A stretch of DNA of 64,000 nt from Brachybacterium sp. UMB0905 (GTDB lineage: Bacteria > Actinomycetota > Actinomycetes > Actinomycetales > Dermabacteraceae), in the NCBI RefSeq assembly GCF_002871795.1, contig NZ_PNHL01000006.1, positions 1 to 64,000 on the forward strand, read 5' to 3'. Both the position numbers and the translations under genes were made by a program. Positions within the stretch are counted from its first letter, which is position 1. The number at the start of each line of letters is the position of its first letter. Below are positions 57,799 to 64,000 of the stretch, piece after piece. The notes under the pieces were generated by a model. The model was not told the origin of the DNA. It saw only the letters and a list, made by a program, of their open reading frames with translations, and made no database searches.

Positions 57799-58230
57799 AT
57801 GCGCGCGGTGCTGCAGCGGGTCGATGGGGCGAGCGTCGAGGTGGACGGCGAGGTCATCGGCGCGGTCACGGGTGAGGGGCTGCTGGCCCTGGTGGGCGTG
57901 ACCCATGAGGACGGACCTCAGCAGGCGGCGACGATCGCCCGGAAGATCTGTGAGCTGAGGATCCTGGAGGGCGAGCGCTCGGTGCTCGATGCCGGTGCGC
58001 AGGTGCTCGTGGTCTCGCAGTTCACCCTGTACGGGAGCACGAAGAAGGGGCGCCGCCCCTCGTGGAGCGCGGCCGCACCCGGCCCGGTGGCGGAACCGCT
58101 TGTGGAGCAGGTGGTCTTGGCGATCCGCGAGCGCGGCGTGGAGGTTGCCACCGGCAGGTTCGGTGCGCAGATGCGGGTGGGCCTCATCAACGACGGCCCG
58201 TTCACGGTGCTCGTCGACACCGACGCGTAG
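57799..58230 (+). CDS. dtd: D-aminoacyl-tRNA deacylase
   Basis: A 143-residue enzyme that frees tRNA from D-amino acids and glycine mischarging. Family motifs: [35 protein letters not shown] and [11 protein letters not shown]. The usual GP of the Gly-cisPro motif is kept (GPFT in place of GPVT). It starts 3 nt after the kinase-like gene and probably shares its transcript. Confidence 0.93.
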   Translation: MRAVLQRVDGASVEVDGEVIGAVTGEGLLALVGVTHEDGPQQAATIARKICELRILEGERSVLDAGAQVLVVSQFTLYGSTKKGRRPSWSAAAPGPVAEPLVEQVVLAIRERGVEVATGRFGAQMRVGLINDGPFTVLVDTDA

Positions 58231-58296
58231 CGTTCCTGGCGCGTCCCGGGCGCGTTCCTGGCGCGTCCCGGGCGCATTCCTGGCGCGTCCCGGGCG
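58231..58296. repeat. Three tandem 22-bp repeats after dtd
   Basis: Units at 58231-58252, 58253-58274 and 58275-58296; the first two are identical and the third differs by one base. Each reads CGTTCCTGGC then GCGTCCCGGGCG and contains a CCCGGG palindrome. They begin at the base after the dtd stop codon and lie between dtd and the phosphoglycerate mutase promoter. Confidence 0.9.
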
Positions 58297-58341
58297 TGCG
58301 AGATCCGCCGTCCGTCCCGTGCGCCCGCCGCGGTGCGTGCG

Positions 58342-58347
58342 TAGGCT
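58342..58347 (+). promoter_or_regulatory. -10 box TAGGCT of the phosphoglycerate mutase gene
   Basis: TAGGCT-GGTGCC-ATG, identical over 12 bases to the galE promoter end, giving a leaderless transcript. Confidence 0.55.
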
Positions 58348-58353
58348 GGTGCC

Positions 58354-59100
58354 ATGACCTACACACTTGTGCTGCTCCGCCACGGCGAGAGCGACTGGAA
58401 CGCCAAGAACCTGTTCACCGGCTGGGTGGACGTGCCGCTGACCGAGAAGGGCCGCCAGGAGGCCATCGTCGGCGGTGAGCTCATGAAGCGCGAGGGCGTG
58501 CTGCCCGACGTGGTGCACACCTCCCTGCAGCGCCGCGCGATCATGACCGCGAACCTCGCGCTGGATGCCGCCGACCGCCATTGGATCCCCGTCAAGCGCG
58601 ACTGGCGTCTGAACGAGCGCCACTACGGCGCCCTGCAGGGCATGAACAAGACGGAGATCCGCGAGAAGTACGGCGAGGAGCAGTTCATGGCCTGGCGCCG
58701 CTCCTACGACACCCCGCCCCCGGAGATCGAGTTCGGCAGCGAGTTCTCCCAGGACCAGGATCCGCAGTACGCGGACCTCGGCGATCAGCTGCCCAAGTCC
58801 GAGTGCCTCAAGGACGTCGTGGCGCGCTTCCTGCCCTACTGGGAGGAGGGCATCAAGCCGGATCTCCAGGCCGGGAAGACCGTTCTCATCGCCGCCCACG
58901 GCAACTCCCTGCGCGCGCTGGTGAAGTACCTCGATGGCATCTCCGATGAGGAGATCTCGGGCCTGAACATCCCCACCGGCCAGCCGCTGGTCTACGAGCT
59001 CGATGAGAGCTTCCAGCCCGTCGAGAAGGGCGGGCGCTACCTGGACCCGGTGGCCGCGAAGGCCGCTGCCGAGGCAGTCGCGAACCAGGGCAAGAAGTGA
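58354..59100 (+). CDS. gpmA: 2,3-bisphosphoglycerate-dependent phosphoglycerate mutase
   Basis: A 248-residue glycolytic enzyme. The phospho-histidine is in [18 protein letters not shown] (His10); other active-site segments are [34 protein letters not shown] and the second histidine in [11 protein letters not shown]. Length is standard for the dPGM family. Its 3' end borders the integrative element that begins with the integrase gene, so the insertion may have used sequence at or just after this gene. Confidence 0.96.
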   Translation: MTYTLVLLRHGESDWNAKNLFTGWVDVPLTEKGRQEAIVGGELMKREGVLPDVVHTSLQRRAIMTANLALDAADRHWIPVKRDWRLNERHYGALQGMNKTEIREKYGEEQFMAWRRSYDTPPPEIEFGSEFSQDQDPQYADLGDQLPKSECLKDVVARFLPYWEEGIKPDLQAGKTVLIAAHGNSLRALVKYLDGISDEEISGLNIPTGQPLVYELDESFQPVEKGGRYLDPVAAKAAAEAVANQGKK

Positions 59101-59144
59101 GCCGCTGGCATAGCGTGAGCGCTGCCTGACCTCCGATTTTTCGG

Positions 59145-59156
59145 TCCTGATCAGGA
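59145..59156. other. Palindrome TCCTGATCAGGA, candidate attachment core
   Basis: A perfect 12-bp palindrome between gpmA and the integrase, preceded by the small hairpin CCGA-TTTT-TCGG (59133-59144). It may be the gpmA terminator region, the integration core, or both. It cannot be confirmed without the other end of the element. Confidence 0.35.
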
Positions 59157-59179
59157 GCATAGCGGGACCGTGCATTAGA

Positions 59180-59246
59180 CACAAGTACCCTCCTGTACCC
59201 TGCTGTTATCGCACGATGATTGCACGGGACCGGGAGGGTACTTGTG
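59180..59246. promoter_or_regulatory. 14-bp inverted repeat covering the integrase start
   Basis: CACAAGTACCCTCC (59180-59193) and GGAGGGTACTTGTG (59233-59246) are perfect reverse complements 39 nt apart. The right arm contains the Shine-Dalgarno sequence GGAGGG and the GTG start codon of the integrase. Another GTACCC lies at 59195-59200. Either a protein binds both arms, or the transcript folds to hide the ribosome site. Confidence 0.6.
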
Positions 59247-60392
59247 GCACGACCGAAAAAACGCACCCGCCGCTCATTCGGCGCTGTCCGCCAGCTCCCC
59301 AGCGGCCGCTACCAGGCCTCCTACCTCACCCCCGACGGGAAGCGTGTCAACGCCCCTGCCACGTTCACCGCAAAGGTCGACGCCGACGCATGGCTAGCCG
59401 TGCAACGGGCCGCCCTCGAAACAGGCCAGTGGAGAGGCATGGACGACAGCGTCATCCTCGGCCCGTACGCGGAGGCCTGGCTGGAGTCACTGAAGATCGC
59501 CCCGCGCACCCGCTACAACTACCGGTCCAGTTACACCAGGTGGATCAAGCCCACGTTCGCAGCCTCCCCGATGACCAGCGTCACCACAGCGCAGGTCCGC
59601 CGCTGGCTCGCCACCTTCCCCGACTCGAAACCTCAGGCCCGCGCCCAGGCGTACCGCGTGCTGTCCAGCATGTTCAGGCAGGCCGTGGAGGACGGCGTGG
59701 TCAACCAGAATCCGGTTCGCGTGAAAGGCGCTGGAGAGGTCCGCCCCGGGAGGGAAGGACACGCTCTGACGGTGGAGGAAGTCGTCATGATCGCTGAGCG
59801 GATGAATCCTGATCGTCGTCTCGCCGTCCTGCTGGCCGGTTTCTGCGCACTGCGCCCGGGTGAGACGCTGGCACTACGCCGCCGGGACGTCGATACCCAG
59901 GCGCGAACATTACACATCAGGGAGAGTGCATCCGCTCCCTACGGCAGCGGTGAGGCCGTCGGTCCGGTCAAGACGAAAGCTTCTAACCGTGTCGTGCACT
60001 ATCCGGCCGCGCTGGATCCTGACGTGGCCCGGCAGCTCACGGAATGGGCGGCACCTGGCAGCCGGGGGCACCCGTTCCCCCGCGCGGCTGATCCTTCTAA
60101 GCCGCTCCCCTATTCGACGTTCTCACATTCGTTTCAAGAGGCGGCCGCGAGAGCTGGGGTGGAGGATGTGCGCCCGCATGACCTCAGGCATACGGGGGCG
60201 ACGCTGGCCGCCGGTACCGGTGCGACGGTCCGAGAGCTCATGGCCCGGCTGGGACACACGACACCGAAGGTGGCGATGCGCTATCAGCACGCGGCGCGGG
60301 AGCGGGACAGGAGCATCGCCGACGCCCTGGGGGTGGAGATAGCTATGGCACGTCCCCAGACCGCTACCGCTGAGCGGATCGATGATGAGTGA
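59244..60392 (+). CDS. int: Tyrosine-family site-specific integrase
   Basis: A 382-residue phage-type integrase. The N-terminal arm-binding domain (residues 5-45: FGAVRQLPSGRYQASYLTPDG) is followed by a SAM-like core-binding domain and the catalytic domain with Arg in CALRPGETLALRRRDVD (near 203), the HxxR box HDLRHTGAT (near 312), the second His in LGHTTPKVA and the Tyr nucleophile in MRYQHA (near 347). The GTG start at 59244 is preferred over a TTG 24 nt upstream because GGGAGGG lies 5 nt before it. Confidence 0.92.
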   Translation: MARPKKRTRRSFGAVRQLPSGRYQASYLTPDGKRVNAPATFTAKVDADAWLAVQRAALETGQWRGMDDSVILGPYAEAWLESLKIAPRTRYNYRSSYTRWIKPTFAASPMTSVTTAQVRRWLATFPDSKPQARAQAYRVLSSMFRQAVEDGVVNQNPVRVKGAGEVRPGREGHALTVEEVVMIAERMNPDRRLAVLLAGFCALRPGETLALRRRDVDTQARTLHIRESASAPYGSGEAVGPVKTKASNRVVHYPAALDPDVARQLTEWAAPGSRGHPFPRAADPSKPLPYSTFSHSFQEAAARAGVEDVRPHDLRHTGATLAAGTGATVRELMARLGHTTPKVAMRYQHAARERDRSIADALGVEIAMARPQTATAERIDDE

Positions 60393-60912
60393 GCAGCTCA
60401 CCAAGGGTGGGCACGTCATCCGCGTGGTGTGCGCCGCGGGGGACCATGGCAGGGCCGTCCTCATGGAACTGGTGGAGCTTCCACGCTGGGACGGGCGCGG
60501 CACCTACTGGGGCCGATTGACAGCTATGTCCGCCCGCGAGGCGCGCGCGTGGAACGATTCCGAGCCCGGAGATGGTTCCCAGCTCCCCCGGCAAATGCGG
60601 GATCCGCGCGGAGATGGGTTCTACTGGCGGCGCAATGGGCAGAGGGTCATGGATCCCCGCGAGGCCCGCCGCATCTCTAACGCTTTCCACCATGCGGCTG
60701 GTGAGAATCGGCGTGGTGAGCCTGACCCGGGGATTCTTGCCGGGGTGGAACGCCGGTTCGAGCTCGCACCGTGCCGCCGCTGTGGCCGTGGCGGGACTAC
60801 GCGAGCGCCCGCTTCACGGGTTGAGCATGTCCTGAGCGGCCTGCTGACCGCGGGCGTCACCGATGTGGACGTTGCCCTGTTCCGAAATGCCGTTGAACGG
60901 GTACGGCCTTAG
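60382..60912 (+). CDS. Element protein of unknown function
   Basis: A 176-residue soluble protein with no recognised family. Visible features: LMELVELPRWDGRGTYWGRL, a Glu/Arg-rich middle, and a CRRCGRGG pair of cysteines near residue 133 that might bind metal with other residues. Its ATG overlaps the integrase stop by 11 nt (ATGATGAGTGA), so it is translated with the integrase; an RDF or a regulatory role is possible but unsupported. Confidence 0.55.
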   Translation: MMSEQLTKGGHVIRVVCAAGDHGRAVLMELVELPRWDGRGTYWGRLTAMSAREARAWNDSEPGDGSQLPRQMRDPRGDGFYWRRNGQRVMDPREARRISNAFHHAAGENRRGEPDPGILAGVERRFELAPCRRCGRGGTTRAPASRVEHVLSGLLTAGVTDVDVALFRNAVERVRP

Positions 60913-60922
60913 CCGTGCTGCG

Positions 60923-60964
60923 CCCTGCTGTACCCTAGAGGCAGGTGCTAGCGGCACCCCCTGC
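60923..60964 (+). promoter_or_regulatory. Spacer with integrase-region-like repeat and hairpin
   Basis: CCCTGCTGTACCCT (60923-60936) matches 13 of 14 bases with CCCTCCTGTACCCT (59188-59201) in front of the integrase. It is followed by GCAGGTGC-TAGCG-GCACC with CCTGC, a stem with a bulge (60941-60964). It could be a binding site for the integrase or excisionase, or part of the promoter of the next genes. Confidence 0.4.
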
Positions 60965-61052
60965 GGTGGAGTACACCGCGCCCACGCCTCCAGCGTCGGC
61001 TACATAGCCCCCTTAGACCCGGGGCACGTAGTCACGCCCGGAGGCGTTTCTC

Positions 61053-61265
61053 ATGCCCCTACAGAGCACCCGTCAGCGTTATTGCACCGTCGCCGAGGCC
61101 GCGGAATACCTAGGCGCGTCCACGAAGTTCGTTCGCGCCCTCATTGCACGCGGAGACCTGACCGGCTACCGCATCGGCGCACGACAGATCCGCCTAGATC
61201 TCCGCGAGATCGACCAGGCGCTAGCACCGATCCCCACCTCGAAGACGCGGGGTGGTGCCCGGTGA
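61053..61265 (+). CDS. Excisionase-like helix-turn-helix protein
   Basis: A 70-residue MerR/excisionase-type winged-helix protein: YCTVAEAAEYLGASTKFVRALIARGDLTGYRIG, then the wing-like ARQIRLDLREIDQAL. Such proteins direct integrase to excise, or act as small regulators. The ATG follows GGAGGCG. It overlaps the next gene by 4 nt (GTGA). Confidence 0.75.
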   Translation: MPLQSTRQRYCTVAEAAEYLGASTKFVRALIARGDLTGYRIGARQIRLDLREIDQALAPIPTSKTRGGAR

Positions 61266-61618
61266 GCAGCGCAAAGAGAAGCCGCCCCGGCGCGAGCAAC
61301 ACCAGGGCGGCACTGAAAGAAAGTCAGACTCAAATCCACCCCCAGGGTACCCCGATCGGGTGCCCGGACGCGAGCGTGACACCCGCCCCCGTGGACTACC
61401 GGGACGACGACCCGCGCCTGCTGGAGCTGGGACCTGCCGTGCCTGTGGATCATCCCGGGCACCCGTGCTCCGACTGGAACCTGTACGGCCGCCCAGCCCC
61501 GGCCCCGTGGGGCAGCTACATGGACACCACGCCCCTGCCCCTCCCGCGGGATCGACGCGGCCCCATCGCCACGGCTCTGGACACCGCCGCCCGCTACCGG
61601 CAGGAGGTGGCCCTATGA
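61262..61618 (+). CDS. Element protein of unknown function, Pro/Asp-rich
   Basis: A 118-residue, Pro-rich protein with no recognised domain (PAPVDYRDDDPRLLELGPAVP; DTTPLPLPRDRRGP). Its GTG overlaps the HTH stop and its stop overlaps the ATG of the RepA-like gene, so it is squeezed between the two in one transcript. It may be an adaptor for replication; nothing in it proves this. Confidence 0.5.
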   Translation: MSSAKRSRPGASNTRAALKESQTQIHPQGTPIGCPDASVTPAPVDYRDDDPRLLELGPAVPVDHPGHPCSDWNLYGRPAPAPWGSYMDTTPLPLPRDRRGPIATALDTAARYRQEVAL

Positions 61619-62994
61619 GCGTCTCCTACTCTCAGGACACCGCGGTGTGGTGTGACCCGTGCGCCCTGCCCCGCGCCGAGTGCGGACACGCCCTCCAGGA
61701 CACCCAGAACAGCGTCCAGGACGGCGAACAGTCCTCCCGCCACCTCCATGTCCAGGTGGCCGCCGACATCGTCCCTGAGCGCGTTTCCTGGCTCTGGCAG
61801 GGCCGCATGGCACTAGGTCACCTGTCCCTGCTGGCTGGCCGCGAAGGACTAGGGAAGTCCACGCTGGCCGCATGGATCACCGCTCAGGTCACCCGCGGCA
61901 CCCTCCCTGGTGACCTGTACGGGCAGCCGCGGTCCGTCATCATCGTCGCCACCGAGGACTCATGGGCGCACACTCTCGTGCCCCGCCTCATGGCCGCCGG
62001 TGCCGACCTGTCCCGCGTCCTGAACGTCACCGTGGAGACCAGCGACGGGTTCATGACCGGCCTGTCCCTCCCGAAGGACATCACGGCCCTGGCCCGCGAG
62101 GCCGAGGCCCGGGATGTGGCTCTCATGGTCCTGGACCCCATCACATCCCGCCTGGAGAACCTGGACACGCACAAGGACGCCGAGGTGCGCCGTGCCCTGG
62201 AGCCTCTGGTGGCGATGGGCGACCGGGTGGGCATGTCCGTACTCGGACTCATCCACCTGAACAAGTCCAGCGCCGACCCGTTGAACGCAGTCATGGGCTC
62301 CAAGGCGTTCACTGCCGTGGCTCGGTCCGTGTCCACCGTCGTCGCAGACCCCGAGGACGAGGACGACCGCCGCCGCCTGTTCGGCACCGTGAAGAACAAC
62401 CTGGGGCCGGCCCTCCCCGCGTCCGAGGTGTTCACCGTGGAGTCCTGCGAGGTCGAAGGACGGCGCGGAGCTCAGATCATCACGGGCCGCCTGGACTGGC
62501 ACGGCAGTAGCGCGACGACGATCAAGTCCGCCATGGCCGACCCCGGCATGGAGGTCCAGGGAGCGCTCGGCGAGGCCGCGGAATGGCTGGAGGACTACCT
62601 ATCCATGCACCCCGGCACCCCGCGCGTGGAAGTCATCCGGGACGCCGAGAAGGCCGGGCATAAGGAGCGGACGGTCAAGCGGGCCGCGAACGTCGTCGGT
62701 GTCCTCTCGCGCACCGAAGGGTTCCCCCGGCAGGCCGTGTGGAGTCTGTCCGCACAGTCGGGCCAAGCACAGTTGGGCCAGTCGGGCCAAGCCCCCCCTG
62801 GGGAGAGTGTGAATAAAGGACTGACTGGCCCTACTGGACGTGACCAGCACAAACAGTCCGAGGGGGGTGGATCAGTCGGGCCAGTCGGGCCAAGCTCCGG
62901 AGACGTGGCCCCACTGCTGGCCCAACAGCCGATGATCTGCCCCGGATGCAACGAACCGGGCTGCGACGGGGACTGTCTGGAGGTGGACCGATGA
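61615..62994 (+). CDS. RepA-like AAA ATPase (replicative helicase type)
   Basis: A 459-residue RecA-fold ATPase of the AAA_25/RepA type found in phages and plasmids. Walker A is LAGREGLGKSTLAA near residue 75; Walker B is VALMVLDPITSR near 170; the sensor histidine segment is LIHLNKSSAD. The C-terminal third has a helical domain, a Gln/Gly-rich linker encoded by iteron-like DNA repeats, and a Cys-rich end (CPGCNEPGCDGDC) that may bind zinc. AGGAGG precedes the ATG. It probably drives replication of the excised element. Confidence 0.8.
   Translation: MSVSYSQDTAVWCDPCALPRAECGHALQDTQNSVQDGEQSSRHLHVQVAADIVPERVSWLWQGRMALGHLSLLAGREGLGKSTLAAWITAQVTRGTLPGDLYGQPRSVIIVATEDSWAHTLVPRLMAAGADLSRVLNVTVETSDGFMTGLSLPKDITALAREAEARDVALMVLDPITSRLENLDTHKDAEVRRALEPLVAMGDRVGMSVLGLIHLNKSSADPLNAVMGSKAFTAVARSVSTVVADPEDEDDRRRLFGTVKNNLGPALPASEVFTVESCEVEGRRGAQIITGRLDWHGSSATTIKSAMADPGMEVQGALGEAAEWLEDYLSMHPGTPRVEVIRDAEKAGHKERTVKRAANVVGVLSRTEGFPRQAVWSLSAQSGQAQLGQSGQAPPGESVNKGLTGPTGRDQHKQSEGGGSVGPVGPSSGDVAPLLAQQPMICPGCNEPGCDGDCLEVDR
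62755..62892. repeat. Iteron-like AGTYGGGCCA repeats inside the RepA-like gene
   Basis: AGTCGGGCCA or AGTTGGGCCA occurs at 62756-62765, 62771-62780, 62780-62789, 62874-62883 and 62883-62892, in two clusters, each cluster ending in AAGC. The first cluster is read as QSGQ-type codons, the second as VGPVGP, that is, in another frame, so the conservation is at DNA level. Confidence 0.6.
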
Positions 62995-63566
62995 CCCGCC
63001 GATGCACCGCCCACACCAGCAGCGGCCAGCCATGCAAGAAACCACCGATCCGCGGCGGCACCGCCTGCACCTCCCACGGCGGCAGCTCACCCCGCGTCCG
63101 TGCTGCTGCTGAGCGTCGCCTCGCCGAGCAGGACGCAGAAGCCAAGGCAGCTCAGGCCGTGGAACGCCTCACCGGTAAGCGAGCACCCATGAACATCGCC
63201 GACGTCTACCGCGAACTACTGGAACTGTCCGGTCTCGTCGTCGCCTGGAAAGACGTTCTCCGTGATCGGGTGGATGCCCTGACCGACTACACCACCCCCA
63301 CCCTCGTGGGAGGTGAACAGATCCGCGGGGACGTACTCCTGTTCGAGCGGGCCATGGACCGAGCCCTGAAAGTCCTGGACGCTGTGGCCCGTCTCGACCT
63401 TGACTCCCGGCTGTCAGTCATCAGTGAGGAGGGGGCCAGGCAGATCGTCGCGATGATCCGCCGAGCAGTAGCGGATGTGGACTTCACACCGGAGCAGGAA
63501 GACCGGTTCAATGCCGCGATCGCGCGGGAGCTACGTCGCGCCTCCGAGGCGGGAGACACACAGTGA
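62991..63566 (+). CDS. Phage-type HGG-motif protein (possible small terminase or DNA-binding protein)
   Basis: A 191-residue protein with an N-terminal Cys/His-rich box (RCTAHTSSGQPCKK and GTACTSHGGSSPRVRAAAERR) seen in many actinobacteriophage and prophage proteins next to replication or terminase genes. The rest is helical (AQAVERLTG, IADVYRELLELSG). A link to DNA packaging is plausible but not shown. It overlaps the preceding gene by 4 nt. Confidence 0.6.
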   Translation: MTRRCTAHTSSGQPCKKPPIRGGTACTSHGGSSPRVRAAAERRLAEQDAEAKAAQAVERLTGKRAPMNIADVYRELLELSGLVVAWKDVLRDRVDALTDYTTPTLVGGEQIRGDVLLFERAMDRALKVLDAVARLDLDSRLSVISEEGARQIVAMIRRAVADVDFTPEQEDRFNAAIARELRRASEAGDTQ

Positions 63567-63985
63567 CCGTCATGCCTGCTGGCCGTCGCCTGCTCGGTGC
63601 CCACGTCAAGGGCTACGCCGCCGCGTACTTCGAGAACCTCGCCGACTACCGCGGAGCGGAGGCACACGCCCGGGACCTCGCCGCCCGCGGGCACCACCAG
63701 GCAGCCCGCGACCTCACTGACGCTCTCGCCGACCTACGCGAGGCCGCACGACAACACCGTTCCGCCCGCGGAATCCCGGAACCCATCCCCATCCCCACCG
63801 AGGAAACCTCACCTCATGGCCCGACCGTCACCACGGCAACCGCCGCCCGACACCTCGGAGTCACAGACCGCCGCGTCCGCTACCTCATCGCCGACGGCAC
63901 CCTGGCCGCCACCCGCGACGGAACCGGACCATGGCGCATCCCCAGCACCGCACTAGCCGACTACACCACCAGGAGGACCGCATGA
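63563..63985 (+). CDS. Element protein with C-terminal excisionase-like HTH
   Basis: A 140-residue protein. The first 70 residues are helical and Ala/His/Arg-rich (KGYAAAYFENLADYRGAEAHARDLAARG); a Pro-rich hinge (IPEPIPIPTEE) leads to an HTH of the MerR/excisionase type (TATAARHLGVTDRRVRYLIADGTL). It is thus a second small DNA-binding protein in this element. GTG start overlapping the previous stop (GTGA). Confidence 0.6.
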   Translation: MTVMPAGRRLLGAHVKGYAAAYFENLADYRGAEAHARDLAARGHHQAARDLTDALADLREAARQHRSARGIPEPIPIPTEETSPHGPTVTTATAARHLGVTDRRVRYLIADGTLAATRDGTGPWRIPSTALADYTTRRTA

Positions 63986-64000
63986 ACCGCGACCTGACCC
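63982..64000 (+). CDS. Start of a further element gene (cut by window end)
   Basis: ATG at 63982 overlaps the previous stop (ATGA) and is preceded by AGGAGG. Only MNRDLT is visible, so no function can be assigned. Confidence 0.5.

Larger units (their letters stand above)
59101..64000 (+). mobile_element. Left part of an integrative element (prophage or satellite)
   Basis: A tyrosine integrase directly after gpmA, followed by at least seven tightly overlapping forward-strand genes: an unknown protein, an excisionase-like HTH, an unknown, a RepA-like ATPase, an HGG-motif phage-type protein and an HTH-containing protein. The right end, att site and any structural genes are outside the window. 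The exact left boundary is not known; 59101 (after the gpmA stop) is a nominal limit. Confidence 0.75.

Noticed and set aside
56371..59184. Very long open frame on the reverse strand (over 900 codons) opposite the kinase-like, dtd and gpmA genes
   Set aside because: It is the mirror of three confident genes, has His/Arg/Gln-rich low-complexity content and no domain; a G+C-driven shadow.
59101..59243. tRNA gene as integration target of the element
   Set aside because: No tRNA structure is present between gpmA and the integrase; the target may be the gpmA end or the following gap.

Overview
The window comes from a high-G+C Gram-positive actinobacterium, most likely in the Micrococcales; a Dermabacteraceae/Brachybacterium-type genome would fit, but no rRNA gene is present to prove it. 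The evidence is a G+C content of about 70 percent, GTG and TTG starts, mycothione reductase (a mycothiol user), CarD, SenX3-RegX3, GuaB1, DUF3073, DUF3151, DUF4235 and many promoters of the form TANNNT placed 6-7 nt before a start codon (leaderless transcripts).

Layout. 1-486 is the end of an HNH endonuclease of the DUF222 type. 622-2852 is an ABC transporter pair and 3212-3736 a first CarD-like protein. 3764-5724 (reverse) holds an MFS permease and a SRPBCC protein. 5884-13651 is a long forward cluster: a HAD phosphoglucomutase-like enzyme and a GH65 disaccharide phosphorylase, YihY, peptide deformylase, a Rieske lipoprotein, TrmB, an LCP protein and DUF4235. 13655-16458 is the phosphate-sensing set phoU / senX3-regX3. 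17105-21664 is a rearranged carD-ispD-ispF locus: canonical CarD, a degenerate IspD-like protein, a separate intact IspD on the reverse strand, an orphan PTS EIIB, IspF and threonine dehydratase. Next come GalE, GuaB1, a large LCP protein, mycothione reductase, an oxidoreductase tail fragment, RlmA, an NlpC/P60 hydrolase, a DtxR/IdeR regulator, SucCD and PntAB.

38875-41745 encodes a 956-residue membrane protein fused to cupredoxin and NirK-like copper domains. It is followed by a markedly A+T-richer patch (about 42.2-43.85 kb) with a secreted DUF2599-like protein and, on its edge, a small membrane protein. 43860-59100 is housekeeping again: PcrA/UvrD, a flippase-like membrane protein, a lipase-like hydrolase, PurM, PurF, CutC, an SCP2-like protein, PurA, DUF3151, a kinase-like protein, Dtd and phosphoglycerate mutase.

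From just after the phosphoglycerate mutase gene to the window end (about 59.1-64.0 kb) lies the left part of an integrative element: a tyrosine integrase, tightly overlapping small genes, an excisionase-like HTH, a RepA-like AAA ATPase carrying iteron-like repeats, an HGG-motif phage-type protein and a second HTH protein. No capsid, tail or conjugation gene is visible, and the right end is outside the window. No rRNA, tRNA or CRISPR array was found.
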